Below are positions 37,738 through 43,571 of a stretch of DNA of 64,000 nt, in pieces. A model generated the notes under the pieces. That model had not been told where the DNA came from. It made no database searches and saw only the letters and a list, made by a program, of their open reading frames with translations. The stretch spans positions 1-64,000 of the forward strand of contig JAPXFY010000096.1 of NCBI GenBank assembly GCA_030674185.1, in the 5' to 3' direction. The DNA comes from Monoplex corrugatus (taxonomy: Eukaryota; Mollusca; Gastropoda; Littorinimorpha; Ranellidae). Each line of letters starts with the position of its first letter. Within the stretch, counting starts at the first letter, position 1. Made by a program: the position numbers and the translations under genes.

Positions 37738-38253
37738 ACGCACACGCACGCACCACACACAACACACACAACACACACACACACCACACATACACACAAC
37801 ACACCACACACACACACACCAACACACAAACACACACACACACACAACAAACCAACACAACACAACACAACACAACACAATACACACAACACACACAACA
37901 CAACACAACACAACACAACACAACACAACACAACACAACACAACAACACAACACACAACACAACACAACACAACACAACAACACAACACACACACAACAC
38001 AACACAACACAACAACAACACAACACAACACAACACAACACAACACAACACACACACAACACACAACACAACACAACACAACAACACAACACAACACAAC
38101 ACAACACAACACAACAATATACACACCAAACCAGGACAACGCAATATCGTGACCAGCATTCAGCATCAATCTGCTGGACTGTCCCAGTGTCTTGCCATAG
38201 TGACCAGTACCAGACTCCCAGAAGGGCAAATGAGATTTGGTCTCCTGAGTCAT
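12377..38253 (-). CDS. SABATH-type SAM-dependent carboxyl methyltransferase gene, eight exons
   Basis: Eight minus-strand exons join with no phase conflict: E1 38127-38267 (ATG at 38253), E2 35799-35894, E3 30670-30768, E4 27042-27177, E5 22155-22282, E6 20549-20736, E7 19037-19211, E8 12377-12609. The joined frame is 1182 nt, 393 residues plus stop, a usual length for the family. Seen in order: [14 protein letters not shown], the SAM-binding [46 protein letters not shown] and [12 protein letters not shown]. Known: SABATH (Methyltransf_7) enzymes move a methyl group from SAM to carboxyl groups of small molecules; they are best studied in plants, and animal members are little characterised. 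Inferred: a cytosolic enzyme with unknown substrate, as no signal peptide or membrane segment is visible in the joined frame. The true start may lie in an upstream exon, because E1 is open 5' of the ATG. E5-E7 have second copies at 6.4-9.5 kb. Confidence 0.85.
12612..12809 (+). mobile_element. RTE-like LINE C-terminal fragment (copy 2)
   Basis: This is the counterpart of 1-172, but its left part is visible here. Homology to the LINE tail starts at about 12612 with agaaaacaaacga, directly against exon E8. Read antisense, this piece supplies the pyrimidine tract of the E8 acceptor. Confidence 0.6.
13022..13603 (+). mobile_element. Rex1/CR1-like LINE 3' fragment, part 1 (copy 2)
   Basis: Near-identical to 376-957. 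Its second part is at 16971-17150. Confidence 0.8.
13604..16970 (-). mobile_element. I/Nimb-like non-LTR retrotransposon, 5'-truncated (copy 2)
   Basis: Same element, junctions and orientation as 958-4326. It sits at the same place in the Rex1/CR1-like 3' UTR, so the insertion predates the duplication. Confidence 0.8.
13971..16970 (-). CDS. I/Nimb-like RT-RNase H polyprotein (copy 2)
   Basis: The frame stays open from the (CA)n junction through RT (YADD) and RNase H and past the point where copy 1 is frameshifted. It runs on through [20 protein letters not shown]. Near 14075 a local change (cataaaaacgttacaa against cataaaacgttgttacaa) shifts the frame, destroys the zinc-knuckle tail and brings a stop at 13971. 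The two copies therefore carry different inactivating lesions. Family and missing endonuclease are as in copy 1. Confidence 0.8.
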   Translation of the reverse strand, partial: KRADWSLFRTALANQDYRHYESENVDIMFSKFQESILAAADLSIPKLKSSRSNNRLGNVWWTEACEKAVQYKREKFKIYIKSRKPEDHVEMKKANIQCNKIIAEAKKDYWASFCTKEISDFKDFHKVWTKMKQMKDGTNLPRCPIMIETCNTFPSDMDKAETFVDLFAKNSKVEGLSPDCKHHREMEDYNPIYTDPVPQNDLWFNSPITLEELKNTVLSLHNIKSSVGVDAVSTEMIKHLPENYLIFLHKILQKCWVTGTVPQIWQKSIVIPILKTGKSKTDKNSYRPIALTSHTSKLMERLVLNRLLHYCDKNNVIPVNQAGFRKGRSAVEHLVKLTTRIKQQFARRKSVLATFFDVKKAYDQVWHKRLLFKLKSVGLSGNMFNYIKSFLANRTIQARVGASYSSSRCLDMGIPQGSVIAPILFNILIQDLPKALSNRVVLVQYADDICTWMNITLKKTTPQRTRNYIRKLYQIDLDNLGNYMLENGLSLSAEKTNMMLFDPGGNSNNLPTFKLLGEVLNYKQVVKFLGVYITSKLSWNVHFDYILTKARKTLNFLKIISKLPWGMDTNVLIHLSTALVRSKLSYAQEVFFNAPKYLLKKIQSLDCKSLKIALGVPTHASTLETYKVAGILPLNNHRELATAKFAIRTTSQVDNFVSKEIKIRSDTDFPKRAKNISSQITAATYISGLIKLSNITLDEIAEKPTITPIPTWEMLKATFDLDYAKVKKDDNVNITLSTACEHIDEKYRTHLHIFTDGSVLANQSAGAAFYVPKFNIKKYFFIGANVSIYTAELVAVVQALHYLISLRPVSFKVVLFVDSKSVLYAVQSFDTDTRPDLIIEANHLIHCLKINGSEINLCWVLSDIGLHGNNVVDRAAKSGALHSENSIELHVNTSVKEAYNSLELASWIRFHEHLNEKFVSQKRIKLSVQNICKNLQYSSLYHLRLIVMTYFRIQLNALKTKYCNVFMYLWRTIHIVSLFVLLQKASFLFTKDVYTRKLS
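16971..17150 (+). mobile_element. Rex1/CR1-like LINE 3' end, part 2 (copy 2)
   Basis: (TG)n then the agcgcttagatttgatttta module and a gcgctatataaataaaat end, as at 4327-4515. Confidence 0.75.
17150..17442 (+). repeat. (TG)n followed by (AG)n, copy 2
   Basis: Same composite tract as 4505-4800, with point variants and a shorter AG part. Confidence 0.9.
17493..17673 (-). mobile_element. RTE-like LINE C-terminal fragment (copy 2)
   Basis: Counterpart of 4853-5032, with one extra base in the 3' part (atggcgttggc against atggcttggc). Confidence 0.75.
17680..17872. mobile_element. Nested TTAA hairpin MITEs (copy 2)
   Basis: Same structure as 5038-5230; the inner TTAA sites are at 17723-17726 and 17799-17802. 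Confidence 0.75.
18158..18575. repeat. Compound trinucleotide microsatellite, copy 2
   Basis: Counterpart of 5518-5930; the (GAT)n run is one unit longer. Confidence 0.95.
18673..19001 (+). repeat. (CA)n microsatellites near exon E7 (copy 2)
   Basis: Same arrangement as 6028-6360. Confidence 0.95.
19037..19211 (-). CDS. Methyltransferase exon E7, copy 2
   Basis: The acceptor is tttatgtaaattag|, behind a long T-run, and the donor AAGAAAG|gtattt. The exon has 175 nt: 58 codons plus 1 nt. It opens [10 protein letters not shown] and contains [12 protein letters not shown] and [12 protein letters not shown], matching the cap region (x-x-Y-x-R-T-x-E-E-x-x-x-x-F then x-x-A-G-x). It is free of stops. 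A (TG)n tract begins about 35 nt after the donor. Confidence 0.85.
19336..19500. mobile_element. Second TTAA hairpin MITE (copy 2)
   Basis: Same palindrome as 6694-6853. Its right terminus is altered (tcaaatttcaaaggattta), at the start of the block where the two unit copies diverge. Confidence 0.6.
19500..19795. other. Diverged spacer block, copy 2
   Basis: Non-coding counterpart of 6854-7190, with many indels and substitutions. See findings. Confidence 0.6.
19797..20525 (+). repeat. (CA)n and interrupted (AG)n tract downstream of exon E6 (copy 2)
   Basis: CA-rich 19797-20163, then a non-repeat stretch of about 220 bp absent from copy 1 (about 20180-20405), then (AG)n to 20525. Confidence 0.9.
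20549..20736 (-). CDS. Methyltransferase exon E6, copy 2
   Basis: The acceptor is cacgtttcag| and the donor ATCACCCAG|gtaaat. The exon has 188 nt: 2 nt, then 62 codons, ending in phase 0. It opens [10 protein letters not shown], the strand after the GG turn, and ends [12 protein letters not shown], like the W-x-E-L-V-x-E-G-I-I-T region of the family. The donor lies about 30 bases from a long (CT)n tract on the transcribed strand. Confidence 0.85.
21125..21730 (+). mobile_element. TIR MITE family A (copy 2)
   Basis: Counterpart of 8360-8965, same length and same AAAT flanks. Confidence 0.75.
22155..22282 (-). CDS. Methyltransferase exon E5, copy 2
   Basis: The acceptor is gttctctcag| and the donor AAATCAG|gtaagt. 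The exon has 128 nt: 1 nt, 42 codons, 1 nt. It encodes [16 protein letters not shown], the FL-x-x-R-x-x-EL-x-x-GG helix and turn that follows the SAM-binding core. The last G plus GG from E6 gives Gly. An in-frame ATG in mid-exon could be mistaken for a start. Compared with 9391-9518, the one difference noticed is synonymous (GAC for GAT). Confidence 0.85.
22360..23135. mobile_element. Inverted-repeat element with internal 32-bp minisatellite (copy 2)
   Basis: Same arms as copy 1 but only about 14 repeat units (22562-23005), with several small deletions in units and right arm. Confidence 0.75.
23150..24000 (+). repeat. About 52-bp hairpin minisatellite (copy 2, expanded)
   Basis: About 16 units of attgttactgctattgtcac plus the arm cagtaacaataacaataaga, against about five in copy 1. 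It resumes after the MITE at 24572-24640. Confidence 0.85.
24007..24571 (+). mobile_element. TIR MITE family B (copy 2)
   Basis: Counterpart of 10817-11398, with many one-base losses in its first half. Confidence 0.7.
24716..25071 (+). mobile_element. tRNA-derived SINE
   Basis: The head has an A-box-like ggttagcgcaatgg (24730) and a perfect B box ggttcgaatcc (about 24766). A body of about 280 bp without tRNA folding and a (atcatc)n-rich tail follow. It starts about 60 bp right of the duplication end. Confidence 0.7.
25388..25790 (-). mobile_element. RTE-like LINE C-terminal fragment
   Basis: Antisense frame [20 protein letters not shown], then [20 protein letters not shown] and [19 protein letters not shown], ending in (GATGAT)n at 25388-25414. 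Lies in the intron between E4 and E5. Confidence 0.8.
25928..26400 (-). mobile_element. RTE-like LINE C-terminal fragment, second family
   Basis: The antisense strand carries [20 protein letters not shown] and [17 protein letters not shown], with stops. It is the family represented more fully at 60430-63240. Confidence 0.75.
26590..27028. repeat. Tetranucleotide microsatellite block
   Basis: (ATGG)n at about 26600-26700, (TAGA)n, (GTAG)n and (AATA)n runs to 27028, directly downstream of the E4 donor in intron 4. Confidence 0.95.
27042..27177 (-). CDS. Methyltransferase exon E4 (substrate-pocket Trp segment)
   Basis: The acceptor is cctctgttttgcag| and the donor ACTCT|gtgagt. The exon has 136 nt: 2 nt, 44 codons, 2 nt. 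It encodes a conserved stretch ending [15 protein letters not shown]. In plant SABATH enzymes the matching S-x-H-W-L segment places a tryptophan in the substrate pocket; here the Trp and Leu are kept (QWL). The final CT joins to the T that opens E5 to make Leu. An ATGG/TAGA/AATA microsatellite block begins just downstream in the intron. Confidence 0.88.
27178..27765. other. Intron 3 of the methyltransferase gene, unassigned
   Basis: No element recognised. A diverged repeat of about 60 bp is visible (aagcctgactggtaaatgta at 27471 and aagcctgaagggtaaatgca at 27567). Confidence 0.4.
27770..27892. repeat. 44-bp tandem repeat with internal palindrome
   Basis: Three units starting at 27770, 27814 and 27858, each gagacgtaacagcggatatt then ccgctgca with variants. 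The core agcggatattccgct is a perfect palindrome around tat. Confidence 0.75.
27893..29600. other. Intronic DNA, unassigned
   Basis: Contains a short (CTT)n at 28079, poly-C at 28443, CTGT repeats at 29020 and (TA)n at 29069-29110. No exon with matching phase or known element was recognised. Confidence 0.5.
29600..30260 (-). mobile_element. RTE-like LINE C-terminal fragment, second family
   Basis: The antisense strand carries [14 protein letters not shown], then [38 protein letters not shown] and, further 5', the intact-looking start of the Cys-Glu-Ala-Trp-Thr region in decayed form. Same family as 25928-26400 and 60430-63240, opposite strand to the last. Confidence 0.75.
30378..30590. repeat. 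(CT)n, (CA)n and (TG)n microsatellites downstream of E3
   Basis: (CT)n 30378-30425, (CA)n 30430-30456, (CT)n to 30472, and (TG)n 30522-30565. Confidence 0.95.
30670..30768 (-). CDS. Methyltransferase exon E3 (NDFN motif)
   Basis: The acceptor is ctctctttgacag| and the donor CTGTGTG|gttagt. The exon has 99 nt: 2 nt, 32 codons, 1 nt. It encodes [18 protein letters not shown], close to the P-x-x-NDFN-x-LF signature characteristic of SABATH methyltransferases. The phase joins exactly to E2 (giving Gly) and to E4 (giving Asp). A tRNA-derived SINE lies directly upstream in the intron. Confidence 0.9.
30780..31036 (-). mobile_element. tRNA-derived SINE upstream of exon E3
   Basis: On the minus strand: gttagcacattggt (A-box-like) then ggttcgatccc (B box), about 45 bp apart, ending ggcgtggg, then an internal poly-A of about 22 and a body to about 30780. 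The anticodon stem does not pair well, so it is not a working tRNA gene. Confidence 0.6.
31060..34320 (-). mobile_element. R2-superfamily LINE with restriction-like endonuclease, nearly complete
   Basis: Single-ORF architecture: N-terminal zinc finger, RT, zinc knuckle, PD-(D/E)xK-type endonuclease. The 5' side meets an (ATT)n run at 34292-34314; the 3' side meets the tRNA-like SINE at about 31036. It lies in intron 2 of the methyltransferase gene in sense orientation. The Hero, R4 or NeSL clades are the likeliest assignment, not resolved by eye. Confidence 0.8.
31178..34285 (-). CDS. R2-superfamily polyprotein (zinc finger, RT, endonuclease)
   Basis: The frame has 1035 codons. Residues 5-26 form a CxC...H...C zinc finger ([16 protein letters not shown]). 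A basic coiled region occupies about 135-205. RT spans about 285-570: [14 protein letters not shown] near 346, [13 protein letters not shown] at 417, GCAISPILF at 479 (in place of the usual PQG) and the catalytic FMDD at 519-522. A zinc knuckle [17 protein letters not shown] is at 856-872. The restriction-like endonuclease has RPD at 964 and IELTVPYE at 980. One frameshift near 31225 moves the last 50 or so residues ([20 protein letters not shown] onward) into another frame down to about 31060. The first codon of this open frame is TTG; no in-frame ATG precedes it after the upstream stop. The element is otherwise open and looks recently active. Confidence 0.8.
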   Translation of the reverse strand: MEFPCACGRRFTTKRGMKIHRTKMGCLKTHTNQQQRTAIAGETLDDQGQELNHSAKDIHADGSDADFAQALNAKRGKLNLPPAGAKEQWEKLDEELVLKLNALIGNSTLEHKLDTYGDIIYSICRDTYGVKQPKTKTPPQKSRRQQQMESIRREKRKLKKRMKTASEFEKQGLLELWKDLKAKHNALSKVESARRRKSKKKKTQDRFFKDPFDFARKLFEQPKSGTLTVGKETLEQHLRETYSDSQREAPLEIQNLVWPAAPEGKFNNKPPTLDEVKNVVKKARAKSAPGPNGIPYLLYKKCPKVLEWLHKMIRSAWRNQKISDQWMRAEGVYIPKEQNSSSINQFRPISLLNVEGKIFFSVMAARLTKYLTENKYLDMSVQKGGIPGMPGCLEHATLIWDAIQKARTEKRDIDVVWLDLANAYGSVPHDMIQLALEMYHIPENIRTMLRKYFQGFSMRFSTKEYTTDWIDLEVGIAMGCAISPILFVLAMEVILKAAMKSSGPVNLGDGYQMPPLKAFMDDTTVLSTDEEETHQILKQLDELVASSRMRFKPKKSRSLSLRKGKVADSVKFMVANQAIPTVTEEPVKSLGRWYDDSLKDTQRGCETKQTAEEGLKKIDNCGLPGKYKVWCLQFMLIPKLLWPLLIYDICTSTVEAMEAKINKYTRKWLGVPPGLTDVAFYCRQAMLKLPLKSIVEEYKVGKARLLSMLEESEDNIVRAVHPKLRTGRKWKVQEAVNNAKRNLSIKEIIGHTQTNRQGLGATKMQWWSKAKGKEKRDMIIQELKEEEDVKRVQKAVQQGQQGQWTTWDSALQRSLSWNDMWHMAPLRISFLLRSVYDLLPSNANLVKWGKADDPACPLCQKKQTVEHVLSSCKVALAQGRYTWRHNQVLKVITDVVSEKTMTPNAPIAMTTFYKAGGKQVWPERAMTTSTLPKGLLDGAVDWECTADLPEWRNYPDVISKTGMRPDIALHSDSSKQVILIELTVPYESRMEEAHIYKTEKYAGLASTLKKAGLRVKIFAIESRQEGLWAPPLMIS
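34292..34650 (-). mobile_element. CR1/Rex1-like LINE 3' fragment
   Basis: On the minus strand: a C-terminal [19 protein letters not shown] end, a 3' UTR with TG-rich repeats (34380-34505) and an aaagcgctttgtgcaagtgg / aaagcgctcataaataacca end with an (ATT)n tail at 34292-34314. The R2-superfamily element begins on that tail. Confidence 0.6.
34651..35798. other. Intronic DNA, unassigned
   Basis: Intron between E2 and E3. Contains (CTT)n at 34898 followed by about 240 bp of LINE-like but unrecognised sequence, and AT-rich DNA to the E2 donor. Confidence 0.4.
35799..35894 (-). CDS. Methyltransferase exon E2 (SAM-binding motif I)
   Basis: The acceptor is ttaattctgatag| and the donor ATGATAG|gtgagt. 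The exon has 96 nt: 2 nt, 31 codons, 1 nt. The G left by E1 plus AC gives Asp, and the frame reads [16 protein letters not shown] then SMHLIESMI. This is the family's motif I, with the glycine-rich SAM loop between a beta strand and a helix. A long-TIR MITE starts only about 57 bp upstream of the acceptor. Confidence 0.85.
35951..36681. mobile_element. MITE with about 190-bp inverted repeats and TTAA ends
   Basis: TTAA at 35951 and 36678. The termini (ttaagggggcagacctaccc against ggtctgcccccttaa) continue as an imperfect inverted repeat through gttgacaaaaattaattaat. No coding capacity. It lies in intron 1, 57 bp upstream of the E2 acceptor. Confidence 0.75.
36893..37083. repeat. (CA)n-(TA)n-(TG)n composite microsatellite
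   Basis: (CA)n, two TA blocks, a short ttttggga link and (TG)n of about 90 bp. The arms are complementary and could fold into a long hairpin. Confidence 0.9.
37086..37436 (+). mobile_element. RTE-like LINE C-terminal fragment
   Basis: Plus-strand frame [20 protein letters not shown], then [38 protein letters not shown] and [18 protein letters not shown] with stop and a gatgatgagtgatgatg tail. This is the cleanest copy of this tail in the window. Confidence 0.85.
37645..38118. repeat. (CA)n and (ACAAC)n satellite-like array
   Basis: CA-rich 37645-37850, then about 260 bp of the pentamer acaac with slips. It abuts the donor of E1. Confidence 0.95.
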
Positions 38254-38267
38254 TTCTGTCGGGTGTT
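38127..38267 (-). CDS. Methyltransferase exon E1 (first recognised coding exon)
   Basis: The acceptor follows ttctccacag and the donor is TTTG|gtgtgt. The exon has 141 nt: 2 nt, 46 codons, 1 nt. Its frame contains an ATG (38253) with a purine at -3, then [15 protein letters not shown], which resembles the N-terminal substrate and SAM-contact region of SABATH enzymes. Four codons upstream of the ATG are also open (HPTE), so translation may begin in an earlier exon ending in phase 1. The donor abuts the (ACAAC)n/(CA)n array at 37645-38118. Confidence 0.75.
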
Positions 38268-38381
38268 CTGTGGAGAACAACGACGTTTCTATTTTGATTT
38301 AGGTGGAAAGGGTGTAGGAAATATTCTACTATTCGCTCTGACCATTGTTGCTAATTATTTATCATTGTTTCGCCGTCTGAA

Positions 38382-38387
<6 letters not shown>

Positions 38388-38476
<89 letters not shown>

Positions 38477-38512
38477 GTGTGTGGTGTGTGTGCGTGTGTG
38501 TGTGTGTGTGTA
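38388..38512 (+). repeat. (TG)n microsatellite
   Basis: About 125 bp, upstream of E1. Confidence 0.95.
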
Positions 38513-38514
38513 GT

Positions 38515-38935
38515 GCAACAAGCATAAGATCAGAAACAAACAAACACCAGATACCAAAAATAGGAGAAAAACATTGAAACGTCCCTGCTGCTCCGTCCAG
38601 TGTGAGAAAAAGAATAAACTCCTACTTTTGCAGGGAAGTTTTAGTCTTTTTGTTATTATCCGTTGTTTGGTGTCTGTTTGTGATCGTGCATTCGCGCTTG
38701 ACAAAGGCCGGTTGGCCGAAAATTTGCGCTTGTCTTGTCTTGTTGTATTGAACACGTGTCCTTTTTGGTTTACTTGTTCTTCTGGTTCCTGTTTGCTTGG
38801 ACGCGGGCAGTCGCACTTATTTTGGATCTCCTACTTTTTGTTATCTGGTGTTTGTTTGTTTGTAATCTGACAAAGGCCAGTTGGCCCAATGTTTGCGCCT
38901 GTCTTGTCTAGTTGTATTAAATACGCGTTTTTATT
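38515..38935. mobile_element. Inverted-repeat element fragments without minisatellite
   Basis: Left-arm (38515-38600) and right-arm (38625-38800) sequences of the 9597-10550 family, meeting through about one central unit. A second right-arm piece is at 38865-38935. It carries gacaaaggccggttggccga and ttgtcttgttgtatt. Confidence 0.7.
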
Positions 38936-39539
38936 CTTTTTTTGTTGTTGTTTTTTTCTTTCTGGTTCCCGTTTGCTTGAACATGGGCTGTTTCACCTGT
39001 TTCGGATTTCTGTCTTGCTTTGTTATATCAAATAAGCGTTCTGATTTTTTTTTTGAGGGGGGGGGGGGGGTCTATTCATAGTCATATAAATTACATCATT
39101 GGTTACATCTCACAGAGCTTCTGATCCACTTCTCCGTTTATATCCTTACCTCTTCTTGCCTTGCATGCATAGTTTTGCCGTGCTGACAAGTGGATTTTAA
39201 AAAAAAATATTTTTCAATTCATTTCACATATATCTATATATACAAAAGATACTGACATACAAACGCAAACTCCATTATTTCAATTCGTGAAGACAAGCGT
39301 AATAATTATCTCACACACATTAGAGACAATCATTTACACAATTTTTACCTGATCACCCTCAGCAATATCAAATTATACTATGACTAATACAAGTTGATAA
39401 CTTACATTACAAAAATGTGAAACCTATCATATTTTCCCACCGGAGTAGATCTTGATCCCCGTCTGATCTCACTCTAAGGTACAGGCATTAACGCATAGAC
39501 TTAGTTTAGTTTAGTTTAGCAATATGGACATAACACATT

Positions 39540-40445
39540 AGCCGTTTGGCTATTTCAAGTCCCATCATTTTTATTTTTATTTTCAAACACACGTGGCCAA
39601 GGTTTGTCAACGCCCAGTTTTTTTGATGATTCATTCATCATATTCGTATTTAAGTTCAATGTAATGTTTCCAATGGTGAAGCTGGTTTTTAACGAGTTTG
39701 TGTTTTGTGCTCTTTTTATTTCGTTTGGTAATTTATTCCATACATGTGCAATTCTATTTGTAAAATAAAACTTTCTAATGCTAGTCTTGCAATATTCTAT
39801 AAATATTTTATCATTATTATTTCTTGTTTTTTCAAATTTGTCAGTTAAAAAATGTGTTCTATCTACGTCATCTATATTGTTAAAAATCTTGAAACTTTGG
39901 ATTAGATCTCCCCTCATTCTTCTTGCATTTAAACTGGGTAAATTGAGTAATTCTAATCTTTCAATATATGAATAATTTTGAAAACCATGAATTAATTTAA
40001 TAGCTCTTCTTTGTATCTTCTCTATCAATGCTGACTGTCTTCTAAGACGTGGAAACCAAATAGTATTACCATACTCCAAATGAGGCCTCACTAAGCCTTT
40101 GTAAAAATAGAAAAATGTCTCCCTGTTTACGTATGAGAATGTTCTTTTTATGATTCCAAGCAACTTGTTTGATTTATTAACAACATTTTGAATGTGATTA
40201 TCAAATTTGAGACTTTTATCAAATATTACTCCTAAATCTTTTTCTTCTAAACATTCTATTATTTCAGAGGTAATACCATCGTTTATCACAGAATGTTTGT
40301 TACAAAGGTTACTTTTTCCTAAATACAAGACTTTACATTTTGAAGCATTAAAGAAAAGATTCCAAGTTTCTGACCAATTGACCAATGTATCTAAATCCTT
40401 CTGCAATCTCTCTCTCTTTAAACATTTTAAGATTCCATCAAGTCT
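39540..40445 (-). pseudogene. CR1-like LINE RT C-terminal fragment
   Basis: The 283-codon antisense frame (39555-40406) has DLGVIFDKSLKFDNHI, KGLVRPHLEYGNTIW, LIEKIQRRAIKLIHG, NARRMRGDLIQSFKIFNN and VWNKLPNEIKRAQN. This is the RT thumb and C-terminal domain of CR1/jockey-type LINEs. The catalytic palm is absent, so it is 5'-truncated. It lies upstream of E1 with no host-gene signals. Confidence 0.75.
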
Positions 40446-40744
40446 TTATTTTTAAAAAAGCCAATTCATTGAAAACTTACCAAGCTCATATCGCTAGCAG
40501 TAATGTACCTTTCAATTTCATATCTTGCTTTCAGAATTCTTTTGAAATAGCGAAAAGATAGGGAAACTTTTGTAAAGTTTACATGTATATATATAAAATA
40601 TGTTGCAAGTAACTTAGTAACAAAATGTAATCAAAAGTTTTGTCGTACTTGTAGTTTGCATCATGTCCAAAAAGTATGATTGATTGGTTTAAGACCGATG
40701 ACGATATCTTTGCACATCTACTGTTGGCTGTCTGTCATAACTGA

Positions 40745-40905
40745 CAAGCCTGTAAAACGAACTACAGAAAATACTCATTCTTCCCGAGGACTGTCAGGGA
40801 ACAGTCTGCCCCCCGAGGTTATCTCTTCAGCCAGCTCTCCCTCCCCCACTCCCCCATCCTCTACCACCACCACCCCACCCCCAAAGCCAGTTCTACATAC
40901 CAGCG
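40745..40905 (+). mobile_element. Short LINE C-terminal fragment
   Basis: The plus strand reads KYSFFPRTVRE and a decayed LPPEVISSAS, a typical C-terminus of jockey/CR1-type ORF2, followed by a proline- and threonine-rich (CCA)n stretch. Confidence 0.5.
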
Positions 40906-41221
40906 TCCTAGCCAGCGGAAACCCCCAGTTTCTATACAAATCAGAGCCATCAAAACGATGATGGTGGATGTTCCAAGAAAGAAGAAGAAGAAGAAGACAA
41001 GCGATCTTTATTGACAGAAAATGTGATGCTGACTAATGTTATGTATCCAGACATAGTATAGCACGTTTTGAAAACACAAAATGCCAGGAAAACTACACAG
41101 ACCTGTTCTTGATGATATCACCCTGTAACAAGAGAAACGTGCCACGCCGAAATCTCGCATCTACGTGGCATTAAAAATACGGAAAGCAAAGGATGATATG
41201 AAATCCCCTCATGCAAAATAA
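40906..41221. other. Unassigned spacer
   Basis: (GAA)n at 40978; otherwise nothing recognised. A 20-base micro-exon-like piece (41101-41120, minus) has AG and GT borders but no phase support. Confidence 0.4.
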
Positions 41222-41850
41222 CAGCAAATGGCACAACCTTGACACAGGTTGATAAATTCAAATACCTGGGAACGATCATTTCATCAGACGGCAGATACAC
41301 ATCAGAAATAGCCGACAGAATCGGCCAAGCCAAAACAGCATTCGGGAAGATGACAGGCATTCTTACCAACAAATGCCTATCAATTAACATCAGGAAGAGA
41401 GTTCTTGAATGTTATATAGAACCAATACTGTTGTACAGATGTGAGGCGTGGACAGTCAACAAACAAAGCCAGAACAAGATTGAGGCAGCCGAGATGTGGT
41501 TTCTAAGAAGAATGTTGAGAGTTCCATGGACAGCAAAGAAAACAAACGAGACAGTCTTGATGGAGGCAGACACAAGTAGATCACTCATAAGGAAGATTAG
41601 GAAAAGACAGGCAACATTTATAGGCCATTTTATGAGGAAGGGGGATTTGGACCACCTGGTTACATCAGGAAAGCTGGAGGGAAAGAGAGCACCGGGCAGA
41701 CCCAGGAACAAAATGCTGGACAGACTTACGGAGTGGCTGGGGATGGAGGGGGGTGGGAGAGATGCTAGGGGCAACGAGAGAGAAAGAGACAGAATGAAGT
41801 CCACGATCGCCAACGCCAAGTGGCAGGGCACCTGATGATGATGATGACAG
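41222..41850 (+). mobile_element. RTE-like LINE C-terminal domain, longest copy
   Basis: The 198-codon frame starts VDKFKYLGTIISSDGRYTSE and continues [56 protein letters not shown] and [20 protein letters not shown] to a stop and (GATGAT)n. It lacks the RT palm. This tail is the consensus for the shorter fragments elsewhere in the window. Confidence 0.85.
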
Positions 41851-43470
41851 GATGACGAAACTCTACGAAATATTACCGCGTCATCGCCAACGTCTTTGTA
41901 ACTGCATTCAAGAGCAAACGGATTTTTGGAGAGCTCAAGCATTTTGTTGAAAGTAAGAGGTGAGAGAAAAGATTGACTTTATGAATTTTATCTACAGGAT
42001 GATCTTGATTTAGAGAATGAATGGACTTACTTGAATTAATTGTTTTAACTGATATTTCAGTTTTTTTTTTTTTTTTTGTATTCTTATGACTTTCTTGTTG
42101 GGAGAAAATGAATGAGCTCGCCAAAATGTAGGTACGTTACAAAAAATGTCAAATATTTTTTATAAATATGCAATTACCATCATTGAAAAAAGTAACAAAA
42201 AAAAAAGAACTTTAAAACGGTATAAAAAGTTCTTCGATTGATTGTCTGTGACGAAAGTTACGATTTTTTTAATAATTAAATTTTCGACGTTTTCCTTCAT
42301 TGGATTACGTAGCAAAAACTGTGACAGCGTAAGCCTATATGCCGTTTCGTCACAAAACGCACCATAACTTTGGAACGACTGAACCGATTGAAAAAAATCA
42401 AATATCAGTAGAAAGGTCTTTGTTTAGCCAAGATGATTAAGACCTTCATGAATCTCTGGGTCCTTGCATTAATTTAAGTAGGTCCAGCCTCTCCTACGCT
42501 AATGGCTAACATGCAGCAGAACTGGTAAAAATTGCCGACATTTATTGCTTCAGCTCGTCTACCATTCACGATTGGAAGATAAAAAATTATGTCGACACAT
42601 TGAATGAGCTTCAGGCATGAAACCTGTGTCTTTATTTGTGGTGTGAAAGAAGTGTGCTTTGACCCTGAGCAACCTAAAAACACATACCGAACGCAACATT
42701 GGCGGCGACGTGCAGTGTCCTCACGCGGTTTTCCCAGGACCGATCAACACCAGTTGTCGGAAATGCTGTCAGAATTTTACAAACGATACGCACAGCGGTG
42801 ATTTTGGTATCAAATTAAAGGGGACAGCCTGAAGAATCCAGTTAATAAATTTCGTCATAATTCCTTTAACTGAATACTGTTTTTTTCAGTGCCGAAAAAA
42901 ACCCACGTATTTTTAAAAGGCATCGTAAAGTCAACAATTCTACACGCACAGTGTTGTATTACCATTCATTTTGTAGAGAATTCAATTGTTCGTAAGATCG
43001 TGCAAATAGTATAACACAGGCTGCCAGTTGTAAAAGTTCCGAAAGCCAATACGAAAGGTACCGACATAGGGGGTTCAACGACGTCGTCCGAAACTGACGC
43101 AATTTCAGAACCGAGGAGGGACTTTGACTCGTCAATCTAAAAAATCTTGAACGTGATCTGAGGGGGAAAAATTCACAGACTGAATTGGTTGATAACTTGC
43201 TCCTCTGGAAATTTCATCTTGCAATTTTGATTTAAAAATTCTGCTGGTAGTAAGGACAGTGTATCTTTTCAATTGTTTACCTTAACAAGCAAACCTTTTT
43301 GAAAAAGTTTTGATGTTTTTTTCTTGCATAAACGCACACTTTTTCATAAGCTGTCATACAACATGAATGATAATGTGTTTTGTATGTAAATATGATGTAC
43401 ATATAGATATTTGCATAAATGTGTGTGCGTGTTTGTGTTATAAGTGCGCAAATATATGTACATGTACCAG
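41851..43470. other. Unassigned AT-rich DNA
   Basis: About 1.6 kb without a recognised gene. The stretch 42120-42480 has phrases typical of non-coding repeats (cataactttggaacgactga). Confidence 0.4.
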
Positions 43471-43481
43471 TATGCGTAAAC

Positions 43482-43497
43482 AACACACACACACACA

Positions 43498-43570
<73 letters not shown>
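43482..43570 (+). repeat. (CA)n microsatellite
   Basis: About 90 bp. Its flanks repeat the same tttatgtaaatatctatatg / catatagatatttgcataaa words in inverted orientation. Confidence 0.95.
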
Positions 43571-43571
<1 letters not shown>

